From contig CAZBNB010000019.1 of the NCBI GenBank assembly GCA_964493245.1, forward strand, positions 1-59,326: a DNA stretch of 59,326 nt, in the 5' to 3' direction. Shown piece after piece: positions 43,854 to 52,657 of the stretch. The position numbers and the translations under genes were made by a program. Each line of letters starts with the position of its first letter. The stretch's first letter is position 1. The notes beneath the pieces were generated by a model. It was not told the origin of the DNA and did not search any database. It saw only the letters and a list, made by a program, of their open reading frames with translations. The DNA comes from CAZBNB01 sp964493245 (lineage in GTDB: Bacteria > Pseudomonadota > Gammaproteobacteria > Legionellales > Legionellaceae).

Positions 43854-44444
43854 GTGACATTTTTTTTGAAAGATATCCCTAAAAGATTAAAAATGGTACG
43901 TATAGCCTCTGGATATCGAACTGCACGAGAATTTGTTCAGGCTCATGACATTCCTGTCTCAACTTATTCTCAACATGAAAGAGGGGAAAGAACATTAACT
44001 TTGGAAAATGTTGCATACTATGCAGCTTTACTTAAGCTTGAGCCAAGCTGGTTAATTACAGGTAAAGGCTCTCCTTGTGAAGAGTATGCGGATCAAGAAT
44101 TGGAAAAAAGAATTTTAATTGCTCAAGAAGAAATGATTAAAAATGGCGAATTGCAAGTTGTAGACGCACCAATTATTTCGGCAGAGCGTCATTATTCCAT
44201 GATTAATTCGTTTGTATTCGGAAAAACTTTGGAACAATTGGTTCCCTTGCTTCGCTTAATTCCAGATTCTAAGGTATCTGATGCAGTTAATTTTTGTTTT
44301 GAAGTATACAACAGAATCGTTGCCACAAATGCAGAGGGTGATGATAAAATTGATCTGATTAAACTTTGCTTTGAATCTTTTATAAAAGGTTTAGGGATAA
44401 GAAACACGGAAGATTTCTTAAAAAATAATGCTATGGTTGGCTAA
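43854..44444 (+). CDS. PrpA-like HTH repressor (paralogue of 51825-52391)
   Basis: This 196-residue protein has an XRE-type HTH: RLKMVRIASGYRTAREFVQAHDIPVSTYSQHERGERTL, then PSWLITGKGSP. The same order of motifs occurs in the protein at 51825-52391 (RLKTARIADGYKTAASFCKA, WIMTGTGSP), and the helical C-terminal halves also look alike. Such proteins resemble phage repressors. The start is GTG with GGAGAG seven bases before. It heads a plus-strand set that includes the sensor protein and the transporter. Confidence 0.82.
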   Translation: MTFFLKDIPKRLKMVRIASGYRTAREFVQAHDIPVSTYSQHERGERTLTLENVAYYAALLKLEPSWLITGKGSPCEEYADQELEKRILIAQEEMIKNGELQVVDAPIISAERHYSMINSFVFGKTLEQLVPLLRLIPDSKVSDAVNFCFEVYNRIVATNAEGDDKIDLIKLCFESFIKGLGIRNTEDFLKNNAMVG

Positions 44445-44467
44445 TTTTAACTGACATAGGCGTTTTT

Positions 44468-45073
44468 ATGGGGAAAATCATTAAATTACCTCGACATAAA
44501 CCACCAATTCTTCATGAGAATGCCACGCTTATATCCTTTTCAAACTGTCATAAGCTCGGATCGGTTTATAAAGAAATTATCGGTCTTGAAAACATCCATC
44601 ATTTTTCACTAAATGTCGTCGATGAAGCCGGCAAGATGTCAATCTTGTCATTTAACCCACAAATTGCATATAACATATTCAAAGATGGGTCTTACTTGTA
44701 TAATGGTTCAATATCTCCCAGTTATTATAATAATTTTAGTTTATACACTTGGGATGAAGCCTATGATCCACGATATGCGACATTTTTAAAAAATAACATG
44801 GAAAGAAAAAATGGAATCAATAAGGGTGTGGTGATCACAAAAAAAGCGCATGGATTAACACTGTTATATTCATTCGCAACGAAAGCAGATGGGCAGGAAT
44901 TTGTTTTGCAGATTCAAGAACAGCAAGACGCATTTTATAAAATGGGCGATCATTGTTTTGGGCAGATTCAATCGATCATTGAAGATAACATCATTGGTTA
45001 CAATTCTGAGAAAAATAATAAAAAGGAGAATAAGTCCAATATTATTCGGATAACTAAACATAAAGATGAGTAA
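44468..45073 (+). CDS. Stand-alone sensor-domain protein without HTH
   Basis: This 201-residue protein resembles, in segment order, the N-terminal part of the LuxR protein at 48867 and the protein at 50339: IHHFSLNVVDEAGKMSILSFNPQIAYNIF, then YTWDEA, then KGVVITKKAHGLTLLYSFATK, then a helix QDAFYKMGDHCFGQIQSII. The usual LuxR HTH is missing; the C-terminus is Lys/Asn-rich. It may bind a ligand and modulate a separate DNA-binding protein. Its stop overlaps the start of the transporter gene by eight bases, implying the ligand may be the transporter's cargo. Confidence 0.6.
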   Translation: MGKIIKLPRHKPPILHENATLISFSNCHKLGSVYKEIIGLENIHHFSLNVVDEAGKMSILSFNPQIAYNIFKDGSYLYNGSISPSYYNNFSLYTWDEAYDPRYATFLKNNMERKNGINKGVVITKKAHGLTLLYSFATKADGQEFVLQIQEQQDAFYKMGDHCFGQIQSIIEDNIIGYNSEKNNKKENKSNIIRITKHKDE

Positions 45074-46367
45074 TAAATATCTTGGTGCCTTGATTGGTAA
45101 CATTATGCAGTTCTATGATTTCACCATTTATGCCTTTTTGACGAAAGAAATTAGTGAGTCTTTTTTTAATTTTGAAAATCCATTTGTGGCTTATCTTGTG
45201 GCGTTAAGTATTTTTGCAACAGGCTATATTACGCGGCCTTTAGGCGCTATATTGTTCGGACACTTTGGTGATAAAAAAGGACGTAGCTGGGCTCTTTCTA
45301 AAACGATCATTATTTCGACATTAACAACCTTTCTTATTGGGACGATTCCTGGACATCAATCCATCGGTATGATGGCACCTATTTTCCTCATTACTTTGCG
45401 TCTTCTGCAAGGGTTAGCTGTCAGTGGGGAAGAGGGTGGTGCTGTTGTTTTACTTTTTGAAAATGCGAAATTTCAACGACGAGGCATATTGGGTGCCGCT
45501 GTTTTATCGAGTGTCTTGCTGGGTGTGGTATTCGGAATATTTGTTTGCAGCACAACAAACTGGCTTATGACAAAAGGAGTAGTAGGGCAGTGGGGTTGGC
45601 GAATCCCTTTTTTGATTTCGTTACCATTAGGAATACTGGCTATATTTCTGCGGTTTTATCTTAATGATTTTAAATTATTTGATGTGGCTAAGGAAAATAA
45701 TATCCTTGTTGCAAAACCATCATGGACGCTATTTAGAAATTATTTTTGGCAGATTATTTTCGGGATTACGTTAGTCTCTATTTACTCGATTACCACAAGC
45801 ACATTAATTGTCCATTTGCCTTATTATTTGATTGAAAAATTGCATTTCTTACGTGAGAGTAGTCAGTTTATTGTGGGTGTTGCTATTTTATTTGTTGTCC
45901 TTTTAACACCATTTATTGGCCGTTATTGCGATCGTTGGGATTCATGGAAGATATATTATCGTGGTTCGGTAGGGGCTTTAATATTTTCACCCATTCTATT
46001 TTGGATGATGGCACAAAACAATATTTGGCTGATTGCAATAGCTATCTTAATTTTTTGCTGTTTCATCTCATTGATCTCAGCCGCGTTATTTTCAATTTTA
46101 GTTGGATTATTTCCATTTGGCGTTCGATATTCAGGCGTCTCGTTGGCATTTAATTTATGCATCACTATTTTCAGCAGTACCACCCCGTTGGTATTAATCA
46201 TGATAGAACAATCAGTTTCTAACGTCATTTTGCCAGGTTTATACCTTAGTGGAATATCAGCGATTAATCTCATGGCAATGAGTATGCTTAGCAAAAAAAT
46301 AACTGTCTCAGATTATAGTCAACATCAACATGAGCAATTGCTCTATCAATCAACACATTCATATTAA
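45066..46367 (+). CDS. MFS transporter, metabolite:H+ symporter (ProP-like) family
   Basis: This 433-residue, 12-segment transporter opens LGALIGNIMQFYDFTIYAFL, equivalent to the family's G-N-x-x-E-W-Y-D-F motif. It has FGHFGDKKGRSWALSKT, the MFS motif A loop, and LRLLQGLAVSGEEGGA, typical of proline/betaine and alpha-ketoglutarate symporters. It would import a compatible solute or organic acid with protons. The start overlaps the sensor gene. A second, frameshifted member of the family lies at 47588-48870. Confidence 0.9.
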   Translation: MSNKYLGALIGNIMQFYDFTIYAFLTKEISESFFNFENPFVAYLVALSIFATGYITRPLGAILFGHFGDKKGRSWALSKTIIISTLTTFLIGTIPGHQSIGMMAPIFLITLRLLQGLAVSGEEGGAVVLLFENAKFQRRGILGAAVLSSVLLGVVFGIFVCSTTNWLMTKGVVGQWGWRIPFLISLPLGILAIFLRFYLNDFKLFDVAKENNILVAKPSWTLFRNYFWQIIFGITLVSIYSITTSTLIVHLPYYLIEKLHFLRESSQFIVGVAILFVVLLTPFIGRYCDRWDSWKIYYRGSVGALIFSPILFWMMAQNNIWLIAIAILIFCCFISLISAALFSILVGLFPFGVRYSGVSLAFNLCITIFSSTTPLVLIMIEQSVSNVILPGLYLSGISAINLMAMSMLSKKITVSDYSQHQHEQLLYQSTHSY

Positions 46368-46379
46368 CGAGGAGAAAGA

Positions 46380-46805
46380 ATGAATAATTACAATGCGGCA
46401 TTTTTTGGTTTATTTGAAAATGTATTCAAGTTGCTTAAAGAAGAATATGGGGAAGAAAAGGCATTGGAACATTTTACGACCCTGATGGAACGAGGATTAT
46501 CAAAGTCTTATGGTTCCGATTTTAAAAAAGGAGATCCGAAAGAATTTGAGCGACTTGTAGCTGAGCGAGATCGTTTGGTTGGATTGCGAGTAGAGTTTCC
46601 TAAAATGTCTGAAGATGAATTTATCTACCAATTTCATGATGATCCATTTCCTAATTTAAAGGGATATGTCGATCCGGCTAAGTTAGATCGCTGTTATTTA
46701 AATTTTAAGGTGCAATATATTTTAGGTTCTGAGTGGGATTATAAGACGACAAAACATCTGTGGGATGGTAGCCCTTATACAGAACATGTCATTTACAAAA
46801 AATAG
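46380..46805 (+). CDS. Unrecognised 141-residue protein
   Basis: The protein begins NYNAAFFGLFENVFKLLKEEYGEEKALEHF and is charged and helical, then has FPNLKGYVDPAKLDRCYLNF and ends YKTTKHLWDGSPYTEHVIYK. The C-terminal pattern vaguely recalls the L-2-amino-thiazoline-4-carboxylate hydrolase family, where a late strand of similar shape ends the domain, but I would not assign it. GAGGAGAAAGA is an excellent ribosome-binding site. It follows the MFS gene by 12 bases and is likely cotranscribed. Confidence 0.6.
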   Translation: MNNYNAAFFGLFENVFKLLKEEYGEEKALEHFTTLMERGLSKSYGSDFKKGDPKEFERLVAERDRLVGLRVEFPKMSEDEFIYQFHDDPFPNLKGYVDPAKLDRCYLNFKVQYILGSEWDYKTTKHLWDGSPYTEHVIYKK

Positions 46806-46810
46806 TATTC

Positions 46811-46845
46811 AATTTGAGGATTATTATTGATTAAATCCTCAAATT
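46811..46845 (+). terminator. Perfect hairpin after the first transporter operon
   Basis: Arms AATTTGAGGATT (46811-46822) and AATCCTCAAATT (46834-46845) pair perfectly around an 11-base loop, six bases past the stop codon. AT-rich with no clear U-tract, so termination is plausible rather than certain. Confidence 0.45.
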
Positions 46846-46935
46846 AGGTATTATTCGAATATGGTTCGGAAGAAAATAGAACACTAATTAAACTATTTGA
46901 TCATGCATGGATAGTCAAGACAAGGAATAACAATA

Positions 46936-47598
46936 ATGAAATGTGCAATCATCTTAGCGGGCTGTGGTCAACATGACGGTTCAGAAACCCATGAGGTCAT
47001 TTTGACCCTCTTGTCTTTAGATCAAGAGGGAATTACTTGGAGTGCATTTGCGCCAGATATACAGCAACCCTATGTCGTAAACCATATTAATGAAACACGC
47101 AGCACATCAGAATCGCGTTCCGCTTTACAAGAGTCAGCACGTCTTGTGAGGGGACGTATTGCGTCTCTAAGTACCCTCAATGTGAATGATTTCGATGCTA
47201 TCATTTTCCCTGGTGGACTTGGAGCGGTGACCACCTTATGCGATTGGTTTGAAAAAAAATCTGCGTTTAATTTTATCCCTGAAGTAGAAAGGGTCATTCA
47301 TGATGCTCGTTCTAAAAAGAAACCGATGGGATTTATCTGCATTGCACCGGTGATGATCCCGAAAATTTATCCGAATGTTGAGCTTACGATAGGGAATGAC
47401 TCAGGGATTGCAGCGCTAATCGAATCAATGGGGTGTAAACATGTAGATTGTACTGCTGATAATATTGTTGTTGATCACAAAAATAAAATTGTCAGCACTC
47501 CTGCAAATATGGTCGCAAATAGTATTAGTGAAGTCTACACAGGGATTCGAAAGCTTGTTCAGGCTTTAAAGCATATGAGCAGATGTGATGAAACATAG
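46936..47598 (+). CDS. elbB: ElbB-type DJ-1/PfpI protein (glyoxalase III-like)
   Basis: This 220-residue DJ-1/PfpI-superfamily protein opens CAIILAGCGQHDGSETHEVI, has FDAIIFPGGLGAVTTLCDW and the nucleophile elbow GFICIAPVMIPKI with the Cys. ElbB proteins in Enterobacteria show glyoxalase activity and are linked by name to isoprenoid synthesis. Length fits the family (about 217). Its stop overlaps the start of the following MFS gene, an unusual partner for ElbB. Confidence 0.88.
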   Translation: MKCAIILAGCGQHDGSETHEVILTLLSLDQEGITWSAFAPDIQQPYVVNHINETRSTSESRSALQESARLVRGRIASLSTLNVNDFDAIIFPGGLGAVTTLCDWFEKKSAFNFIPEVERVIHDARSKKKPMGFICIAPVMIPKIYPNVELTIGNDSGIAALIESMGCKHVDCTADNIVVDHKNKIVSTPANMVANSISEVYTGIRKLVQALKHMSRCDET

Positions 47599-48870
47599 CC
47601 AGCTTAAGTTTATAGCGGCCACTGTAACAGGAAATGTCATAGAGTGGTACGACTTCGCATTATATGGATATTTTGCAACAATTTTGAGTCGATTGTTTTT
47701 TCCTACAAAAGAACAATACATTTCTTTATTACTGACCTTTGCTGCATTTACAACAGGATTTGCAGCAAGATTAATAGGCGGATGGATTTTTGGCTATATT
47801 GGTGATCGATATGGTCGTAGAAAATCGCTTCTTATTTCAATTGCGTTTATTGTTTTGCCAACCGCATTCATAGGATTAATCCCAAGATACAACTCAATTG
47901 GCCTTTGGGCGCCAGTTTTATTGGTGATATGCCGATTATTTCAAGGATTTGCAGTGAGTGGAGAATTAACTGCTGCAGGGATTTATCTTTTGGAGTGTAC
48001 TTCGAATCGTCGACAGGGGTTCTATGGCAGTTTAGTCATGAGTAGCATTTATGTTGGATTACTCCTGGGTGCGCTGGTGTGTTGGCTTGTCACGATTGTA
48101 TATAAATCAGAAATAGAGGCCTTTGCTTGGCGTATTCCATTTTTGATTTCTTTTTTCTTGGGAGTCATTGCTATTTTTTTAAGATTTCAATTACATGACT
48201 CTCCCGTATTTGAGGCCCTTAAGAGCCATCGGTCAATTTCAAAGCAACCTGTGTCGCTGGTTTTTAAATCATACCTATCAACCATATTAAATATTGGAAT
48301 GATGAGTAGTATTTTGGCAGTGGCCATTTATTTACTCATTGGTTATTTCCCATCTTTTTATGTCATTCATTTACATTTAGGCTTAAATGAATCGATGTTA
48401 TTGAGTGCACTGGGATTATTGTCGCTTTGTATTTTTGTGCCATTGATGGGTGTTATCAGCGACAAAATCGGGTGTTATAAAACATTTAGCATGGGGTGCA
48501 TTGCCTTTTTAATTGGCAGTTATGGGTTTTTATATTGATTGATTCTCAATCTATGAGCCGAGTATCGATAGGCATTATTCTTTTTGCCATTTCATTATCA
48601 CCAATTTCTGGAAGCATCATGTCCATTATGATTCGAGCATTTCCTGCGAATGTTCGATGTAGTGGTGTATCGCTTGGGTACAACTCCAGCATGGCATTAA
48701 TTGGCGGCGTCACGCCGTTGATGGCGCTCATTAGTCATCATTATTCAGGGGTTAATACTGCCTTAGTGTTTTATTTAATTGTGGCTGCCATTGTTGCATT
48801 ATGGGCGATAGCTCGTTTAAGCACCGTTTCGTTCATTTCAGAAGATTTAAGAGAAGGATGTGTGCTATGA
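47588..48870 (+). pseudogene. MFS symporter (ProP-like) with single-base frameshift
   Basis: The first frame (47588 to 48538) encodes nine to ten membrane segments of an MHS-family transporter: GNVIEWYDFALYGYF, FGYIGDRYGRRKSLLIS, CRLFQGFAVSGELTAAG. It ends prematurely after GSYGFLY. A second frame continues with IDSQSMSRVSIGIILFAISL and the typical family end FPANVRCSGVSLGYN up to 48870. Adding one T to the T5 run near 48530 joins them as GFFILIDSQS, giving 428 codons. It is either a recent pseudogene or a homopolymer error. The downstream LuxR gene overlaps its stop as ATGA. Confidence 0.85.
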
Positions 48871-49736
48871 CAATACATATCCCTTTTATATTAAGTCTTA
48901 AATATCGACAAGAAATTACCTCATTTTGTAAATCGCTAAGTAAAATCGGGCTGGATTATATGGTGATGTATGTCGTTTTTAACGATGGCAGTCGTTTCGT
49001 TTTATCGAACATTTTTCATATGTTGGAGGCTTATTACGGTGAGTCTTTATATAAAGAAGACTACTCATTTCGCTCAGAGACCATAGAAAATATTGATTAT
49101 TTTTTATGCGATTCCACGACTGCCGTGTCCAAAAAATTCAAAAAAATGCTTGAGGAGCGTTTTGGCGTGCATCGAGCGTATTATATTGTTCGAGACTGTC
49201 CCGAATGTGTATTCATTTTTGGTGCTATCAAAAAAGAAGGATTTGATTACGGCGATCAAATTTATAAGGATACGGTCCGCGACTTTGAGGATTTTTGTGT
49301 CAGTTTTACAGATGAGTTTTTAGATTTAATCATTCAGTATAATTTTGCTTATCGACATTCGTTTATCTTAACCAATCAGGCTTATCGAAAAGCCGTGATT
49401 AAAGGTGGTTATCCTAAAAATGAAGAGCTCAGTGAACGCGAAAAAGAATGTTTGCTCCTGGCATCAGGCGGTAAAACCACAAAAGAAATAGCGAAAATTC
49501 TTAATATCAGTCCTTACACGGTAGAAACGCATTCAAAAAACATTAAAGAAAAGATGAATTGTAGCAGCATGATTGAAGCGGCAATGGAAGGCGTTTTACG
49601 CGGTGTTATCGGGTCGATGCATCAATGGCGCCGAATTGATACAAGTCGCATGGGCAATTTTAAAATCATTTCTTCAATGCTTGAAGCCAGACAAGAAATA
49701 GCTAAAACCAACTTAGAGCTTTTGAATAGTGCTTAA
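48867..49736 (+). CDS. LuxR-family regulator with orphan sensor domain
   Basis: This 289-residue protein has an N-terminal sensor region (about 1-185; YRQEITSFCKSLSKIGLDYM, MVMYVVFNDGSRFVLSN, YYIVRDCPECVFIFGAIK) and a C-terminal LuxR HTH (LSEREKECLLLASGGKTTKEIAKILNISPYTVETHSKNIKEKM). The sensor is not a receiver domain. It resembles, in position and shape, the HTH-less proteins at 44468 and 50339. It is coupled to the MFS gene and so probably regulates it in response to the imported compound. Confidence 0.88.
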   Translation: MTIHIPFILSLKYRQEITSFCKSLSKIGLDYMVMYVVFNDGSRFVLSNIFHMLEAYYGESLYKEDYSFRSETIENIDYFLCDSTTAVSKKFKKMLEERFGVHRAYYIVRDCPECVFIFGAIKKEGFDYGDQIYKDTVRDFEDFCVSFTDEFLDLIIQYNFAYRHSFILTNQAYRKAVIKGGYPKNEELSEREKECLLLASGGKTTKEIAKILNISPYTVETHSKNIKEKMNCSSMIEAAMEGVLRGVIGSMHQWRRIDTSRMGNFKIISSMLEARQEIAKTNLELLNSA

Positions 49737-50197
49737 GATGAGAGCAGCGGACGGATTAAATTTTCAGGAGCAGTTGGTTTACCTGTTGCTGTTGAAACCC
49801 AGACACATGTGTTTTTGGCATCAGCAATGATGGTGTTGTCATCTTTGATAATGGATTGATGAAAAATGATTTTAAGATGACCTTGCTGTTCAACATCTGT
49901 GGTGACATAAAATCGGTCGTGTTGTCTTAAGGAGTGCTTGAATTTTAGATCAACATGGTGAAGGACTAAGTTGTAGCCTTGTTTATGACAAAGTTCCCAA
50001 TCAACACCCTTTGACATGAGATACAAAATTCTTGCGTGGTCGAGATATTGAAGATAGACGGCATTATTCACAATGCCTTGCAGATCGATTTCATATCCTC
50101 GAACTTCGGACTGCCAAGTAAAGGATGTATTTGTGGTTGTGATAGATATAGTAGGAGACTTTTTGACTCTTAAAGAAGTTATATAAAGACGAAACAA
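49733..50197 (-). CDS. Acyl-CoA thioesterase (YbgC-like 4HBT)
   Basis: This 154-residue hotdog protein has WQSEVRGYEIDLQGIVNNAVYLQYLDHARILYL, the FadM/YbgC-type motif with the catalytic Asp (usual form D-x-x-G-H-V-N-N-x-x-Y-x-x-x-x-E). Strands HHVDLKFKHSLRQHDRFYVT and IADAKNTCVWVSTATGKP follow. It would hydrolyse acyl-CoA. The first about 25 residues look non-conserved, and the true start may be later. It converges with the LuxR gene. Confidence 0.85.
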   Translation of the reverse strand: MFRLYITSLRVKKSPTISITTTNTSFTWQSEVRGYEIDLQGIVNNAVYLQYLDHARILYLMSKGVDWELCHKQGYNLVLHHVDLKFKHSLRQHDRFYVTTDVEQQGHLKIIFHQSIIKDDNTIIADAKNTCVWVSTATGKPTAPENLIRPLLSS

Positions 50198-50338
50198 TCA
50201 TCCCTGAGCACAGGGATAGATACTTTCTACGGAAGGATTATAGTGTAACTCTGCGAGGTTGAAAACCATGCAGTATTGCACCATAAGGCTCAACAAAATA
50301 AATGGGGTATGGTTTTAAAGAGGGATTGCATTGTGTGT

Positions 50339-51034
50339 ATGACGAATCATGTAAAAGCAAATATTTCTTATCAGCATAGACAAGAGATACAGCGAACATT
50401 CAGGGAGATCATTCAAGGAGAACTTTGCATTGATCATTTTTCAATAAACGTTTTCTTTGGTGATAATGAAAGCATGTTTTTCTCTCCGACGCCGCAAATG
50501 GCTGAAGAGCTTTGCAAGAAAAATTTTGTGGCGGTCGATTCGAACTACAAACGCAGTATTTATAAAAAATATTCCATGTATTCTTGGCGCTCGGTTGCGC
50601 AGAATGAAGTGGATGTGGCAATTAATCATATTAAGGAAGATAAGTATGGGTTACGAAGTGGCATGATGATTGTGCGTGATTTAGGTGACAATCGGTATGC
50701 CATGTATTCCTTTGCAACACGTAAAAAAGAAACGATGCCAGGGTTATTTCATTTTCTTTTTCACAGCAAAGCCAATTACATTGCACAGATGGGTGATTAT
50801 ATGTATAACGAATTAAACGACATCATTAATGAATATGCTGTCGAAGAAGACGTGACAATGCCTAAAATCGATCTTTTTAAAGAAATTAAAGTTGAACATG
50901 CCCTGTATAACGAATATCAGAAAGAGTGGATGTCTGATATCCAGGAAAATAAAACCAAAAGTTTTTTACAATCCATGGAAGGGAAGTCAGCTCAAATCTT
51001 AAAACTAGTTGAACAAGGAAGGATGATTCGTTAA
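50339..51034 (+). CDS. Stand-alone sensor-domain protein without HTH
   Basis: This protein of about 231 residues aligns by eye with the N-terminal half of the LuxR protein at 48867: MTNHVKANISYQHRQEIQRT against MTIHIPFILSLKYRQEITSF. It continues with CIDHFSINVFFGDNESMFFS, YSMYSWRS, GMMIVRDLGDNRYAMYSFAT and a long C-terminal helix, but there is no HTH. The start at 50339 was chosen by that match; the frame is open to 50276. It may be a decoy or partner for LuxR-type regulators. It is convergent with the methyltransferase gene. Confidence 0.6.
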   Translation: MTNHVKANISYQHRQEIQRTFREIIQGELCIDHFSINVFFGDNESMFFSPTPQMAEELCKKNFVAVDSNYKRSIYKKYSMYSWRSVAQNEVDVAINHIKEDKYGLRSGMMIVRDLGDNRYAMYSFATRKKETMPGLFHFLFHSKANYIAQMGDYMYNELNDIINEYAVEEDVTMPKIDLFKEIKVEHALYNEYQKEWMSDIQENKTKSFLQSMEGKSAQILKLVEQGRMIR

Positions 51035-51801
51035 TGGCATAAACACATGTCTAAACGAAGGAAAGGGATTTCCACTATATTGCCTTTGTGATGTGATGAC
51101 ATGGTCAGATAGCGCTCGATAATTTCATGAATAAATGGCTCTTTCATTTCTTCTTCAAGTAGCTCTGTATGAGGTAGCCACGAGCGAATGAATAATTCGG
51201 CTTCTTTGGGTGATTCAAACGTTGCAACGGGAATTTCTTCTTTGATGGATATAATCGTTAAATTTGCATTCAGCACATGTTGCGTATACGTTTCTTTATC
51301 ATAATGGATGTGCGGATTGATATAGTTTAAAAAGTGAGAGAACCAATGTGGTGCATGCACTGTGTCATGAATTGCGCCCCAGATTAATGGATGTTGTGGA
51401 TAAAGGTTTAAAATCATTTTTCCATTCGTTTTTAATGCTTTTTTGGCGTTGCTCAAGAAAGCATCCTGATCTTTGACCCAATGTAGGCAAGCGAAGGATA
51501 CAATTAAATCAAATTGATTTTCAAAGTTGAATGCTTCGGCTGATTCAACCATAAACTGGATATTGGGCGCTTTATATTTTGATTGGGCGAAGGCTATCAT
51601 GGCAGAGGAGTTATCGATTCCCACAATCTGCCCATCAGGTACATTGTTTGCGATATGACCTGTAATTTTACCATCGCCACAACCGACATCTAAGATGTGG
51701 TGATCGGCGCTAAAGGCATGATTCGATATTGCTTCTAGTGCATGATCATATTGAAATTGTGAATTATGGTGATAGGTTGTAGCGTTCCATTGGAATTGCA
51801 T
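51031..51801 (-). CDS. Class I SAM-dependent methyltransferase (Tam-like)
   Basis: This 256-residue protein has motif I HHILDVGCGDGKITGHIA, motif II GIDNSSAMIAFAQ, and FDLIVSFACLHWVKDQDAFLSNAKKALKTNGKMILNL, which resembles trans-aconitate methyltransferase and its relatives. It ends in a helical C-terminus (SWLPHTELLEEEM). It would methylate a small acid or other metabolite. It follows the PrpA-like gene on the same strand by 23 bases. Confidence 0.88.
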   Translation of the reverse strand: MQFQWNATTYHHNSQFQYDHALEAISNHAFSADHHILDVGCGDGKITGHIANNVPDGQIVGIDNSSAMIAFAQSKYKAPNIQFMVESAEAFNFENQFDLIVSFACLHWVKDQDAFLSNAKKALKTNGKMILNLYPQHPLIWGAIHDTVHAPHWFSHFLNYINPHIHYDKETYTQHVLNANLTIISIKEEIPVATFESPKEAELFIRSWLPHTELLEEEMKEPFIHEIIERYLTMSSHHKGNIVEIPFLRLDMCLCH

Positions 51802-51824
51802 TTTTTCTTTTATCCAGAAATAGG

Positions 51825-52391
51825 TTATTGGTTTTCGATTCGAGCGAGGACATTGAACCCCGCATTTCTGAGATTTCTTTTTAGAATAGTCATTGCAAGG
51901 TTAATCATTGCAAGTTGCTCTTGATATACTTCACTTGACTGTAAAATATCCTGGTAAATCTCTGTTGCGTATTGTGAAGCATATTTAATATCAAGTGAAC
52001 ACTGGTAATCACTTAAAACCAGGATAATTTCTTCAAAAATTTTACAGTAGAGTTGGGAGTTAATGGGGTGTGCTTCGGATTTAATGAAGGGAAGTTTAGA
52101 GTTTCCACTGTAGTTGAGTAATTTGAAAAATTCTTGCTCTGTTAATATTTCTTCTGGGTTTTGGTGATCAGGGTAGGGCGATCCGGTTCCTGTCATGATC
52201 CATTGCGCATTTGTATGCAAAAGTTCTGCATATTTCTTTGCTATTTTATGCGAAATTGCGCGTCTTCCTGCTTCATACATACTGTAGGTGGTCAATGGGA
52301 TCTGATGTGCTTTGCAAAATGAAGCAGCGGTTTTATAGCCATCTGCAATACGTGCGGTTTTTAGTCTGGTATGGGGTTCACTGGTTGACAT
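51825..52391 (-). CDS. prpA: PrpA-like phage-repressor-type regulator
   Basis: This protein of about 188 residues has an HTH RLKTARIADGYKTAASFCKAHQIPLTTYSMYEAGRRAI followed by WIMTGTGSPYP and a helical C-terminus (EEIILVLSDYQCSL, EIYQDILQSSEVYQEQL). Legionella integrative conjugative elements carry a repressor called PrpA divergent to the lvr regulatory genes; the position here is the same, hence the symbol (by analogy). The frame extends to 52634, but that stretch is Lys/Ile/Phe-rich and runs across the operator region, so the ATG at 52391 is preferred. Confidence 0.75.
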   Translation of the reverse strand: MSTSEPHTRLKTARIADGYKTAASFCKAHQIPLTTYSMYEAGRRAISHKIAKKYAELLHTNAQWIMTGTGSPYPDHQNPEEILTEQEFFKLLNYSGNSKLPFIKSEAHPINSQLYCKIFEEIILVLSDYQCSLDIKYASQYATEIYQDILQSSEVYQEQLAMINLAMTILKRNLRNAGFNVLARIENQ

Positions 52392-52657
52392 GTATGGTTT
52401 TTCTCTCGTTTTTAACCAAAAGTAAAATGCGGATTTTTTGCATTTTTGCAGAAAATATTGCGTATAAATTTTAATGCATTTCTGCTTTAAGGATATATTA
52501 ATGCAATAAATAAAATTCTGCAATTCTACTAAAATTTTTATTTTTTTCAAATTATATTGCATAAATGCGCATTTGAAGTTTGCATTTATGTTAAATGCGT
52601 AGTAAAGTCCAATAATGCGTAACAAAATACGCAAAAATGCGTATAATATATTTTACT
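52392..52657. promoter_or_regulatory. Divergent promoter/operator region between prpA-like and initiator-like genes
   Basis: This 266-base, very AT-rich region repeats TGC-containing words. It holds the perfect palindrome AAATGCGCATTT (52563-52574) and ATACGCA-AAAA-TGCGTAT (52627-52644), which overlaps a TATAAT (52642-52647) just before the plus-strand start. Further TGCAT and TGCAG words occur at about 52438-52515. The layout is that of repressor operators over a promoter for the conjugation-regulatory block. The 52658 ATG has no clear ribosome-binding site, so a very short or absent leader is possible. Confidence 0.55.

Noticed and set aside
52392..52634. N-terminal extension of the PrpA-like protein
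   Set aside because: Composition is Lys/Ile/Phe/Asn-rich as expected from AT-rich non-coding DNA, and it would cover the operator region; the HTH begins just after the 52391 start.
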